Shown here one piece after another: positions 53,228 through 62,468 of a stretch of DNA of 64,000 bases (position 1 is its first letter; each line of letters opens with the position of its first letter). A program made the position numbers and the translations under genes. This DNA comes from an uncultured Bacteroides sp. (GTDB lineage Bacteria > Bacteroidota > Bacteroidia > Bacteroidales > Bacteroidaceae), in contig NZ_OY781099.1 of NCBI RefSeq assembly GCF_963676325.1, positions 3,224,001 to 3,288,000 on the forward strand, written 5' to 3'. A model generated the notes under the pieces. The model was not told the DNA's origin and searched no databases. It was given only the letters and a program-made list of their open reading frames with translations.

Positions 53228-54403
53228 TTATCGTTTAACACCAGATTTTGCTTTTCTGAACTCCGGATCCATTTGCTTCTTGAAATTACCCCAAGTGCCC
53301 CAGAAAAAAGCACCAAAGTCACCGTAGATCCAATCCTGATAATAAGTATCTTTACCAAAGAAGCGGAACCATGAAGGCTTCGTCTTGAAACGGTTAGGCG
53401 ACTTCAGGAACCACAACACATCGAAGCCCAAGTGACGAAGGCACTTTCCCGACTCGTACTTGTACTCCCTCAGTGGCAATCCCAGTGTAGCATCCGCAAT
53501 CATCGTCGCATAGTCCATGCCCGACTTGAAAGCTGACCTTACACAAGCTGGAATTCTTGGGTTGATCTCCATGATTAGCAGCTTCTTGGTTAGAGGATCC
53601 TCAATCAAATCGAAGTCAGCAAAACCAATCCATCCAATCTTTTCGAGCACATCTGCACAAATACCAGCTATTTTAGAATCCTCGATGGTCATATTGCAGC
53701 AACTGCTACCGCCATTTACCGGATAGTAACGCTGCTTCCAGATCACCGATGAATATTCAGACCTGCCGTCCTTGTCCGTCATGATCTGTACCTTCACCTG
53801 TCGGCCACCCTCCTTGATAAACTGCTGCAGGTGACACTCGCCATACTGTGCATAAATGGCAGGATACCCCCCCATCAGCTCCTCATAGCTATTCACCAAT
53901 GTCATGCCTCTACCACCACTCGTCAAGTTCGGCTTCAGCAGTCCAGGATAAGGGAACGAACCATTCTTTAGCGCTTCTATCTCTTTTTTACCATTCCAAC
54001 CTCGTAGGTCTACTGTTTGAGGATGAGGAAACCCATTTTCACGGCAGACCGTCATCAGATTATTCTTATCATATCCCATCTCAAATACTTCACGGGCAGG
54101 CATTAGTACACCTGTCAGCTTCTCCAGTTCCACCTTGTGGAAACTCATAAACTCAGCCGCAGTGTCAGAGGTAGGAATCAGTACATCAAATTTATGCCCC
54201 TTCAGGAAACCGAGCATAAACTCCGCATATTCCGGTTCGTGACTGTCCGCACCCAGATAGCGCTCATCGGCAAACTTCGTGTGATAACCGTATTCATTCT
54301 TATCGTCACACATCACAGCCACACTGTAGTCGCTATTCTTCAGGCACTCTGCAATCGCCATTGCATGAGCAGCACCACCATCTAGTATCAGAACCTTTTT
54401 CAT
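53228..54403 (-). CDS. ATP-grasp protein (carbamoyl-phosphate-synthase-like)
   Basis: 391 residues. N-terminal Rossmann-like part (VLILDGGAAHAMAIAECLKN), then ATP-grasp with YPGLLKPNLTSGGRGMTLV, FADFDLIEDPLTKKLLIMEINPR, the metal-binding E-x-N-P-R end. These enzymes join a carboxylate to an amine or thiol with ATP. In this operon, after a deacetylase, amide formation on an amino sugar is the simplest idea, but not shown. Its ATG overlaps the BNR gene's stop by four bases. Confidence 0.83.
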   Translation of the reverse strand: MKKVLILDGGAAHAMAIAECLKNSDYSVAVMCDDKNEYGYHTKFADERYLGADSHEPEYAEFMLGFLKGHKFDVLIPTSDTAAEFMSFHKVELEKLTGVLMPAREVFEMGYDKNNLMTVCRENGFPHPQTVDLRGWNGKKEIEALKNGSFPYPGLLKPNLTSGGRGMTLVNSYEELMGGYPAIYAQYGECHLQQFIKEGGRQVKVQIMTDKDGRSEYSSVIWKQRYYPVNGGSSCCNMTIEDSKIAGICADVLEKIGWIGFADFDLIEDPLTKKLLIMEINPRIPACVRSAFKSGMDYATMIADATLGLPLREYKYESGKCLRHLGFDVLWFLKSPNRFKTKPSWFRFFGKDTYYQDWIYGDFGAFFWGTWGNFKKQMDPEFRKAKSGVKR

Positions 54404-55428
54404 TTCTCAATCATTACTGTTTCACCATGCCTCTTGAGACCCATGGTAGTGAATACAACCTTAGTACATTGATCCGTACCCAATGGGAATCTCATCACGC
54501 CATACTGCAAAATCAGAGGCCAAATGTCCTTCTCCAGCTTCCAGATGTTCTCGCACCTACCGTTCTTGTACTCCTTCAGTCTTGCGAAGCGATCCTTTTC
54601 ATTCTCGCCACCCTCAACACCAGTGCTGAAGAACGCACGGCCATCCTTGTATGAAGCACAACCATGGCAAGGTCCCTCAAAGTCTTCCAGAATCTCCAGC
54701 TTCTGCGTCTTGCGGTCCATCTTCACAAAGTGTACAGTGTCCGGACAACTGCCCGCATCCGTACCCCAGGTCAGTGCATCCTCGGTGAAGCAAACGCCAA
54801 TTGCACGCCAGTCTTGACTGTACTGACCAATCAGTTCCCAAGTATCGCCATTGTCAGTGCTCTTATACAGACGGTTCTCGCAACCATTCTCGCCATAATC
54901 TCCAGTACCCAACCACAGACACGTCTCGTATTCGTCCCACTTCACAAAGTGCAGATGGCGGATGTCGCCAGCCTCCCATTCCTTCACTACGTGGAAACTC
55001 ATACCGTCGTCTGTTGAGCGATACAGTCGAATGAAATGATCACGGTTAAAATTCAGAAGATACTCCGCAAAGAATATTGTTCCATCAGGAGTAACACAGA
55101 CTCCCTGATGCCCTGGCTTGTTGCCCTGATAGCCCTGGAACACGTTCACCACATTGCCTTCAGGCGAAACGATGTACGTCTTCCTCTTTGCCACTACCAG
55201 AATATTACCGTTCTTCAGAGGCAGCAAGTGATGCAGACCCACACGCAGCAACTGGCGGCTCAGTCGCATACAGTTCAATACTCTATCTTTCAGCGAACCC
55301 ACTCTGTACTTGCGGGACACGCGTTTACCGTTATAGTCCAATGCAAAGAAAGTCATGCCCTGTGCAACCCAAATCTTCTCCGGTGTCACATAAAGTGCCT
55401 TTCCTTTGATCAGTTTTTTTAGTTTCAT
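54400..55428 (-). CDS. BNR/Asp-box beta-propeller protein
   Basis: 342 residues without signal peptide, beginning MKLKKLIKGKALYVTPEKIW. Two Asp-box motifs are visible, STDDGMSFHV and STDNGDTWEL, as in sialidases and other propellers. Catalytic sialidase residues such as the arginine triad are not evident to me, so a hydrolase role is doubtful. It is in a tight operon with the ATP-grasp and PIG-L genes, and such a cytoplasmic propeller may bind or modify a nucleotide-linked or lipid-linked sugar. Similar proteins occur in other surface polysaccharide loci. Confidence 0.75.
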   Translation of the reverse strand: MKLKKLIKGKALYVTPEKIWVAQGMTFFALDYNGKRVSRKYRVGSLKDRVLNCMRLSRQLLRVGLHHLLPLKNGNILVVAKRKTYIVSPEGNVVNVFQGYQGNKPGHQGVCVTPDGTIFFAEYLLNFNRDHFIRLYRSTDDGMSFHVVKEWEAGDIRHLHFVKWDEYETCLWLGTGDYGENGCENRLYKSTDNGDTWELIGQYSQDWRAIGVCFTEDALTWGTDAGSCPDTVHFVKMDRKTQKLEILEDFEGPCHGCASYKDGRAFFSTGVEGGENEKDRFARLKEYKNGRCENIWKLEKDIWPLILQYGVMRFPLGTDQCTKVVFTTMGLKRHGETVMIEK

Positions 55429-55469
55429 ATATTCTCTTAAACCGTTTTTATTCTTAAACTTTTGAACTT

Positions 55470-56702
55470 TTATCTCTTCACAAGAGCATCCAGCTCCTTG
55501 CAGAGACCATCCGTATATCTTTTCAATGTGAAGTTGGCCTTGAAGAATTTTCTCGCATTTCCACCAGCTTCAGTATAATTTTCCGGGTGCTCAATGAAGA
55601 GCAACATCATCTTCGCCAATCCTTCATGGTCGCACGCATTCACACAACTACCGCATTTAGACTCTTTTATCACCTCCTGAGCAGCACCATTGATAGCGCC
55701 AAAGATCGGTTTACCGGTGGTCATATACATCTGCAGTTTTCCAGGCATCGTATTGCCCACCTCATTGTTTCCACGCAGGGTAATCAGCAGAGCATCCGCC
55801 TTCTTGTAGAATGAAGGCATATCCTGACGCTTCTGGTTACCGTAGAAAATGAAGTTGTCCTGCAATCCCTTCTCGCGTACCATCTGTTCCAAGGTCTCAC
55901 GCATACGTCCATCACCCACCATGTGGATCTTGTAGTCCTTACGTGCACCCAGTACAGCAGCTGCATTCACTATTACATCCAGTCGCTGACCCTTTCCGAA
56001 GTTACCGGCGAAAAGGAAATCAGCAATGCTATTATCTTCTGAAGTTAACTCCATATTAAGCATTTCGGTACCAGCATGTTGTGGTAAGTATCCCATTTTG
56101 GATACCTCTACACCATTCGCTTTATTTAGGTAGTCTATGAAAGGCCTTGATGTTAAAAGGATTCGGTTAGCTTCTTGATAAATTTCGCGGCTTATCTTAG
56201 CGGCAAAAGCATACAATGGATTCCTCTTGCTCTTTAGCATAGACTCTGCAGATACAGGCCAAATATCCAACGTGTAGTACAGGATGGGAGCACCATACAG
56301 TTTCTTGTACTCCAAAGCTGCATACATACTTGTGATTGGGCTCAACTGATAACCAAATACCACATCAAAATCTGCAGGAAGTTCCCTTATAGCCTTCTTG
56401 CTGTTTTTCATATAGCTATAGTAGTTCATCACCAGTTTCAGCAGATTATGTCCTCTTGGAACCTGATCTACATGAATAACCTGTACACCTGTCTTTTCGA
56501 AGTTTTCTTGTTCACGTTCTTTAGATTCTTCTACTGTTCTGTACCCATCGAAGAGAATGCCTTTCGGATAATTAGGCAAACCACAGAGAACTGTTACATC
56601 GTACCCCCTTTTCACCAGTTCCGTAGCAATTTCATTAATCTGAAACTGTTCAGGGTAATAGTATTGCGAAACAATCAGAACTTTCTTCTTGACATTTTTC
56701 AT
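55470..56702 (-). CDS. GT4 glycosyltransferase (WcaI/WbuB-like)
   Basis: 410 residues from the ATG at 56702 (MKNVKKKVLIVSQYYYPEQF); an earlier in-frame ATG at 56729 is less likely. The YYYPEQFQINEIATELVKRG and VTVLCGLPNYPKG segments are typical of WbuB-type fucosamine/GlcNAc transferases, and the C-terminal half has FLFAGNFGKGQRLDVIV and the donor-binding region near TTGKPIFGAINGAAQEVIKE. It probably adds the second sugar of the repeat unit. The WbuB-WbuC-CapD-like grouping suggests FucNAc or a similar sugar (inference). Confidence 0.86.
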   Translation of the reverse strand: MKNVKKKVLIVSQYYYPEQFQINEIATELVKRGYDVTVLCGLPNYPKGILFDGYRTVEESKEREQENFEKTGVQVIHVDQVPRGHNLLKLVMNYYSYMKNSKKAIRELPADFDVVFGYQLSPITSMYAALEYKKLYGAPILYYTLDIWPVSAESMLKSKRNPLYAFAAKISREIYQEANRILLTSRPFIDYLNKANGVEVSKMGYLPQHAGTEMLNMELTSEDNSIADFLFAGNFGKGQRLDVIVNAAAVLGARKDYKIHMVGDGRMRETLEQMVREKGLQDNFIFYGNQKRQDMPSFYKKADALLITLRGNNEVGNTMPGKLQMYMTTGKPIFGAINGAAQEVIKESKCGSCVNACDHEGLAKMMLLFIEHPENYTEAGGNARKFFKANFTLKRYTDGLCKELDALVKR

Positions 56703-56882
56703 TGCTGTTTTATCTAAATTTTTACACACCCCGCATTAAAAAACACATTACAGTCTCATAACACTAACATGCGCCAAAACACTAGGACAATGGAATCAAA
56801 ATGGAGTAATACTAGGCTAATATTTCTTATACAAGAATCCAGAATCCTTCACTATTAGCCTTAAGTAGTACCTTAGTAAAGA

Positions 56883-56919
56883 GCAAACCTTGCCAGCCAC
56901 CAACTTAGGTGAGGTTTGC
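56883..56919. terminator. Weak hairpin in the 302 bp gap before the GT4 gene
   Basis: GCAAACCT (56883-56890) pairs with AGGTTTGC (56912-56919). The gap 56703-57004 is the only sizeable break in the second locus. It holds no gene that I can see and no TAnnTTTG box on the minus strand that I trust. The hairpin may be a partial terminator or 3' processing site. Confidence 0.4.
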
Positions 56920-57004
56920 ATTTATTCTTACTTTGTTATGTCCTTACCAATTTGAGGCCAACACATAAAGTTGCAAATTTTCTTTATAAATTTTTGATAC
57001 TTCA

Positions 57005-58216
57005 TTACTTCTTCAACAACTCATTATATAATTTAATATACTCATAGAAGCACTTGTCTTTATCAAAGTAATACTCTGCTCTCTTACGGCAAAGAGTGGA
57101 CAATTTGGGATTCTCCATCATTTCAGAAAGTGCACGAATGATTCCATTCATGTCGCCTTGTTCCACAACCATACCAGTATTCTCATCGCCAGCCTCTGGA
57201 GAACCGCCAGTTCGATAAGTCAACACCGGTGTGCCACAAGCCAAAGCCTCAAGATTAACAGTTGGGAATGTGTCAAGATAAGTAAGATTACAGAACACAT
57301 CAGCCATTGAGTAATACTCAGCAAGTTCCTGTTGGCTCTCTGTACGGGTAACACCGATAATACCGGAAGGAAGTTTCTCTACCTGTTCTGGCTTTAGTCC
57401 AACAAGCACAATAGCAAAGTTGTCTGGTAACATTTTACGTAGTTTGATGAAGTCATCCAGCCCCTTACGTGTATTCCATGGTGATGCAACCCCAAGAATA
57501 ACAAACTTATCACGCAGATTATGTTTCTCTCGGAGGCGTGTCCCATCCATTGGTACGAACTTCTGGAGATCTACACCATTATGAATAACCTTAAACATGC
57601 AATCCCTAAGGAATGAATCTTTCAGAAATGCAGCCTGCCAATCAGACACAGGAACCATAATCAGGTTCTTTACTGCCGGAAACAATTTCTTCTTCAACTC
57701 GTAGAGTTGTTTTGATCTGTCGTAATAAGGAGAGACGGTGTATCCAGCCTCCGACTTACAATCATAGCAACCTGTCTTCCACTTATAGCATTTTGCTCCT
57801 TCAAAATGAAAGCAACGACCGGTGAATGGCCAGCAATCATGCATCGTCCAAACCACAGGTATATCGATCGTATCAAGATACTCAAAGAGCACCTTGAAGT
57901 TCACGAAATAGCCATGGATGTTATGCAGATGTATGATATCAGGCTTATACTCCTTGATTTGCTCCACCAAAACCTTCGTCTTTTTAGTGGACATCAATCC
58001 ATGCAGATCGAGGAACTTCGCACCAATGGCATGCAGTACCTCCTGATTCTTTGTGGTGATGGCATGATGCTTCAGCTGACTTGGGTTCTCATTGCGTGTA
58101 CTGTGTACCACATAGCACTCATACCCATTTTTCTCAGCCAACAACCCTACTTGCTCACAAATACGTCCTGGAGCACCAAAATTTATCGAGCCGCTTATAT
58201 GAAATATCTTTGGCAT
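57005..58216 (-). CDS. GT4 family glycosyltransferase
   Basis: 403 residues from the ATG at 58216 (MPKIFHISGSINFGAPGRIC); a frame start at 58249 would overlap the preceding gene and is rejected. The N-terminal part has HLHNIHGYFVNFKVLFEYLD and PVVWTMHDCWPFTGRCFHFE, common in WcaC-like GT4 enzymes, with a Cys-rich insertion (CYKWKTGCYDCKSE) that may bind a metal. The C-terminal half has ILGVASPWNTRKGLDDFIKL and NLEALACGTPVLTYRTGG. Confidence 0.86.
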   Translation of the reverse strand: MPKIFHISGSINFGAPGRICEQVGLLAEKNGYECYVVHSTRNENPSQLKHHAITTKNQEVLHAIGAKFLDLHGLMSTKKTKVLVEQIKEYKPDIIHLHNIHGYFVNFKVLFEYLDTIDIPVVWTMHDCWPFTGRCFHFEGAKCYKWKTGCYDCKSEAGYTVSPYYDRSKQLYELKKKLFPAVKNLIMVPVSDWQAAFLKDSFLRDCMFKVIHNGVDLQKFVPMDGTRLREKHNLRDKFVILGVASPWNTRKGLDDFIKLRKMLPDNFAIVLVGLKPEQVEKLPSGIIGVTRTESQQELAEYYSMADVFCNLTYLDTFPTVNLEALACGTPVLTYRTGGSPEAGDENTGMVVEQGDMNGIIRALSEMMENPKLSTLCRKRAEYYFDKDKCFYEYIKLYNELLKK

Positions 58217-58220
58217 AAAA

Positions 58221-59306
58221 TTATAAAGACAATATGTTACGATGCACATTTACCATCGACTCAATTGTATACTCTTCAGTTCTACTAAAACACTCTGATG
58301 AGCTAGATATGTTCAACGAGTGTACAAGAGCCTCAGTCAGTCCTTTAACATCCTCGTTCTTATAAATATAACCATTTACGCCTTGCTCTATCATCTCAAG
58401 AGCAGCAATACATCTGTCACTGGATACTACTGGTAATCCGAAGCCCATAGCTTCGTTTACTACCAGCCCCCAAATGTCTTCTCTTGTAGGATGTGCTAAC
58501 ACATCGCCAGCAAGATAATACTCTGCAAGTTCTGCTTTAGTCTTAAAGCCAATAAAGTGAACATTGTCTAATTTCAACCTCTCTTTCAGGCTGATATACT
58601 CATTAGTTGGGGTTCCGCCAATAATATATATACCTATTGATTTATCCAGATTCTGAGCAGCGGACATAAGGATGTCAAATCCTTTTCGTGGAATAAATTG
58701 TCCAACAGCTAATACGACTTTATCCTCTGGTATGACCAACTTGTTTCGATAATACTCTTTGCCTTCCTGCAATGCTTCCTGCGCATTGGCTATATCTTGT
58801 GCCTTCACAGATGTAAAAGGATACTTATGTATCTTCTCCTGAGGAATATCCAAAGAGAGCAAGTATTTGATGTGCTCATCAGCAGTTGTCAGATGACCGA
58901 TAGCACCCTTCAAGAGCAATTTCTTAAGTAGGGCTTTGATAAAAGAATCTTTTTTATTAAAACCTCCATCGTATTCCACATAGTATTTACGACCATGAAG
59001 ACGGCACCAAAGAATGGCCTTCATAGTGGCAGGAGAGACATAATTGGTAAAAATCAATACGTCAGACTGATGACCCTTAATATAATCCTTGAGTGCAGAG
59101 CCTTTGGAACAATCCACACCTATAAGTTTCAAATCAAGGTATACCTCCTCAAAGTTCTCTGCTTCAGTTCCCCTCCATGCAGCATTGCGCTCAGAAGAAG
59201 AATGGCGTTCGTACAGTACAATCAAATCGCAATACATTCCGAGCTCATTAAAGAAGTCTACCCTATATGGAGAAGGGAGGTTGGTACAAAATATTACTTT
59301 TTTCAT
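58221..59306 (-). CDS. GT4 family glycosyltransferase
   Basis: 361 residues beginning MKKVIFCTNLPSPYRVDFFN. GT-B fold with LAVGQFIPRKGFDILMSAAQ, EYYLAGDVLAHPTREDIWGL and NEAMGFGLPVVSSDRC. The start LPSPYRVDFFNEL is common among capsule GT4 enzymes. Gaps of four and three bases to its neighbours show an operon. Confidence 0.86.
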   Translation of the reverse strand: MKKVIFCTNLPSPYRVDFFNELGMYCDLIVLYERHSSSERNAAWRGTEAENFEEVYLDLKLIGVDCSKGSALKDYIKGHQSDVLIFTNYVSPATMKAILWCRLHGRKYYVEYDGGFNKKDSFIKALLKKLLLKGAIGHLTTADEHIKYLLSLDIPQEKIHKYPFTSVKAQDIANAQEALQEGKEYYRNKLVIPEDKVVLAVGQFIPRKGFDILMSAAQNLDKSIGIYIIGGTPTNEYISLKERLKLDNVHFIGFKTKAELAEYYLAGDVLAHPTREDIWGLVVNEAMGFGLPVVSSDRCIAALEMIEQGVNGYIYKNEDVKGLTEALVHSLNISSSSECFSRTEEYTIESMVNVHRNILSL

Positions 59307-59309
59307 TTC

Positions 59310-60260
59310 TTATTTCCCCATGAATTTTTCGTAATCTAGCTTGCCTGAGTATATCTCACTGCGATACTTATATTTGCAGTATATGGCATGAAAGAATTCC
59401 GCCGATTGCTGTTTCTTCACTATGCGTTCTACAAGACGCCAGAAATCACACCAGTTGCTTTCGATGTGTCCAAACACGCCCATTTTGTGTTTATGGCTGA
59501 GATAGGCTCTATTGATGACGTACATATAGATGCTATTTGCCCCAGGGATGCGATACTCCAGCGTTGCGAGGTGCTTCACTTTCACTCTTGGATCAATCAC
59601 ACATCTTAGCCCCTCCGCATGTGCTTTCTTATAATAACCATAGCTAAAGTCAAGATCCTCGGCATACGCATAGCTTGTAAGATTCTCATCCCACTTTGTG
59701 CCCCACTGTTTCATCAAGCTTTTACGTACTACAAAGAAATAGCCTTGCGCCCATTGGGTCTCTGTCTGTATCTTAATATTATCAGGATAGCGTCCTAGCA
59801 TGGAATGGGTGACGTGACCAATCTTTCTATTGCGATATGATTTCGTTCCAAGTATGTAACCAATATCAGTTGAAGACTGCTGAGTATATTCATCAATACC
59901 TGCAATCATGGCAATCTTCTGCTCTGACATGATAAATGCCACATTGGTAAACGTATCTGTATTGACGTCAATATCATCGTCTGTAAAGGCAAGGATCTCG
60001 TTTGTAGCTTTTGTCAATCCCAGATTTCTTGCCTTTGTCAAACTTTTGGCTTGCTGATGTTCATACACCAACGAAGGTATCACATCTTTGTAACTATCCA
60101 GCACTTTCTGGTTCTGCATCTGAACGTCAGCATCTTGTGATTGGTCTACGACAACGATTTGCTGTGGCTTATCATTCGCCTCAGCCATAAATTTCAATGT
60201 TCTGTCCAGACTATCTGGACGATTCATCGTGGGGATTATTACTGATATTGGGAGTGTCAT
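59310..60260 (-). CDS. GT2 family glycosyltransferase
   Basis: 316 residues, MTLPISVIIPTMNRPDSLDR. GT-A features: IVVVDQSQDADVQ, ARNLGLTKATNEILAFTDDD with the D-D-D metal motif, and EDLDFSYGYYKKAH in the acceptor part. Similar enzymes add rhamnose, GlcNAc or galactose in many loci; the specificity is not visible. Ten bases separate it from the acyltransferase gene. Confidence 0.85.
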   Translation of the reverse strand: MTLPISVIIPTMNRPDSLDRTLKFMAEANDKPQQIVVVDQSQDADVQMQNQKVLDSYKDVIPSLVYEHQQAKSLTKARNLGLTKATNEILAFTDDDIDVNTDTFTNVAFIMSEQKIAMIAGIDEYTQQSSTDIGYILGTKSYRNRKIGHVTHSMLGRYPDNIKIQTETQWAQGYFFVVRKSLMKQWGTKWDENLTSYAYAEDLDFSYGYYKKAHAEGLRCVIDPRVKVKHLATLEYRIPGANSIYMYVINRAYLSHKHKMGVFGHIESNWCDFWRLVERIVKKQQSAEFFHAIYCKYKYRSEIYSGKLDYEKFMGK

Positions 60261-60269
60261 ATTATCAAA

Positions 60270-61256
60270 TTAAGCAGCACCTCTATTTCCTGTTAATATA
60301 TTCCAGAGAGGTTTATTTAATCTAAATATTTTTGCAATTAAAATAACGGACAACAAGGTTAGTAAAGGGGCAAATATTAGATCTATGATAGCACCCGCTG
60401 TTGTATCACCCAAAGCAATAAAGAATATTTTCTCTATCGGTTCAAGGATGATGTCATGAGTGAAATATATGAAGAAAGATATTGTCATCCACCATTTAGG
60501 TTCACTTTCTATTGCAAAACAATCAGCAATAATCAATATACATATTGCTTGTGTTAATCGTAATACCAACAGATAGTCAAATGGTATTTGACAAAAAAGC
60601 CCCCCAATAATAGTACTTAACAAATATAATGCAGACAAACAGTGAAGTAATTCTGAATATCGCTTTTGTATGAGATCTCTGCAATGTATCCCCATATATG
60701 CGCCAAACATATATATTCCTGCATACTGGACAAGGATATTACCGCTTAACATACAGACTATCAACAAAATATATCCTGATTTGTTCTTAAATATTGGATA
60801 CAAGAATGGAATAATATAGATATAGTAAATTAAGTTCTTCAAAAACCATGTAGGTCCATTGTACATATTATTATACCATACATCCGCTATAAATGATAAA
60901 GAAGTATAGGATGGTATTTTTGAACTTGAATGTGCTGATACAAAAGGGATTGAGAATATTGAATATATAAAAACAAAACCGACAATATTCCATATCAAAT
61001 ATGGTATCACTACACTTTTGAAACGTCCAATCCATTTGCTCTTGAGTTTTCCATAGTCAAAATTCTGATAAAACAAGTAGCCACTAATCATGAAAAATAT
61101 AGGGACTATCAAATCTGTGACCTCAGAAAGGGATTTTTCTATCCAATACAACGTACCATGTAAAGAATAAACACCCAAACCAATGCTATGTCTGAAAACA
61201 ATCATTATAGCCATGCAAAAAGACAAATATGAAATCTTATTTCTGAATCTGTTCAT
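60270..61256 (-). CDS. Membrane acyltransferase 3 family protein
   Basis: 328 residues with about ten membrane helices. The first helix keeps the family Arg/His pair (FCMAIMIVFRHSIGLGVYSL), with IVPIFFMISGYLFYQNF after it. Unlike the pair at 3812-5954 it lies inside a glycosyltransferase operon, so acetylation of the second polysaccharide is a reasonable inference. It overlaps the previous gene by one base (ATGA-type junction). Confidence 0.83.
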   Translation of the reverse strand: MNRFRNKISYLSFCMAIMIVFRHSIGLGVYSLHGTLYWIEKSLSEVTDLIVPIFFMISGYLFYQNFDYGKLKSKWIGRFKSVVIPYLIWNIVGFVFIYSIFSIPFVSAHSSSKIPSYTSLSFIADVWYNNMYNGPTWFLKNLIYYIYIIPFLYPIFKNKSGYILLIVCMLSGNILVQYAGIYMFGAYMGIHCRDLIQKRYSELLHCLSALYLLSTIIGGLFCQIPFDYLLVLRLTQAICILIIADCFAIESEPKWWMTISFFIYFTHDIILEPIEKIFFIALGDTTAGAIIDLIFAPLLTLLSVILIAKIFRLNKPLWNILTGNRGAA

Positions 61257-62440
61257 TATGACAACATATTAAGTATGCGAGCTGATTGGACAACATTATT
61301 TTTCTTACTCATCACCCATGCTTTAGCATCAGCTCCTTTTTTATGAAGTTCTTCTGGTTGTTTATTGAGAACCTCCTTTATTACACGAGCATATCCCTCA
61401 GTAGTTTCATCTTCAAAATGATAGATATATGGATAATATTCTAAGGGCATACCCGGGAGCTTAGTTGTTAAAATGGGAGTTCCAGATGCCATGTATTCCA
61501 TGTTTTTTGACGGAAATGAATACTTTGTATACTCCTCATGTGTAGGCCGAGGATTAATCAATACTGAGGCTTTTAATTCTGCTTCTACTATGACACTATT
61601 TGCAGCAAATCCACGATACTCAACACGAGAATCTATTTTTGTACACTCTTCAAGTTCTTCAGAATATGGACCTGTACCATATATTACCAATTTAGCATCA
61701 AGATCCTTCAAAGTCATAAAACCTTCTACAAGCATCTTTAGACCATATTTTTCTTGAAGGAATCCTGCATACATAATAGTCTTAGGTGAATCTTTCTTTT
61801 CCAATAGATTCTCGACATTTTCCATTTCGATATTGGCAAATCCCTCAATAACAATATATGGTTTAAGCTTCTTATTAATTACTTCATTCATTTGTTCTGT
61901 CAAGAAAACGTAATAAGCATACTTTTTAATATACCACTTGGTAAAAGCTCCAAATATTCGCATTTTAAAAGACACTTTCCCTTCCTCATCTACAAGCCAA
62001 GGAAGATCTGTCACCAAGCCAACTATCTTGACACCAGTAATCTTTGCAGCAAGTAGTGCAGCTAAACAAGTGCTATAGCAAAGAATATCGCAAACTATAG
62101 CCTTGTCTTTCCTTTTTTTAAATCCATAGCCAAATACATATAAGAAAGTATAAATAAATAGACATAAATGACGTATGACGGAAAAGTTTAAAAAGGGTAC
62201 ATACCTGTAATTCACGCCATCCTCACTATCATTTTGATAGTTCAAAAAGCGTTCTCGTTTTTCTGACATAAAAGCTGGTGGATTAGACAAAACTGTTACA
62301 TTTGACTTGTTTTTACATAGACCAGCTGCTAATACTCTATAAAATTTTTGCACTGCATACGCAGGATACTGTCCTGTTATTTTTCGAATATCATCCAGTA
62401 AATTATTAGATAAAAGCGAGGATATTAAGAGAATATTCAT
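61256..62440 (-). CDS. GT4 family glycosyltransferase
   Basis: 394 residues from the ATG at 62440 (MNILLISSLLSNNLLDDIRK); the longer frame from 62503 would overlap the polymerase gene by 35 bases and adds an odd N-terminus. GT-B fold with TIMYAGFLQEKYGLKMLVEG, VIYGTGPYSEELEECTK and the acceptor-side LVTDLPWLVDEEGKVSFKMR. The short E-x7-E region reads EYMASGTPILTTKLPGMPLE. Confidence 0.84.
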   Translation of the reverse strand: MNILLISSLLSNNLLDDIRKITGQYPAYAVQKFYRVLAAGLCKNKSNVTVLSNPPAFMSEKRERFLNYQNDSEDGVNYRYVPFLNFSVIRHLCLFIYTFLYVFGYGFKKRKDKAIVCDILCYSTCLAALLAAKITGVKIVGLVTDLPWLVDEEGKVSFKMRIFGAFTKWYIKKYAYYVFLTEQMNEVINKKLKPYIVIEGFANIEMENVENLLEKKDSPKTIMYAGFLQEKYGLKMLVEGFMTLKDLDAKLVIYGTGPYSEELEECTKIDSRVEYRGFAANSVIVEAELKASVLINPRPTHEEYTKYSFPSKNMEYMASGTPILTTKLPGMPLEYYPYIYHFEDETTEGYARVIKEVLNKQPEELHKKGADAKAWVMSKKNNVVQSARILNMLS

Positions 62441-62468
62441 AACATAGTAGTTAATGGTTTGAAAGAAT

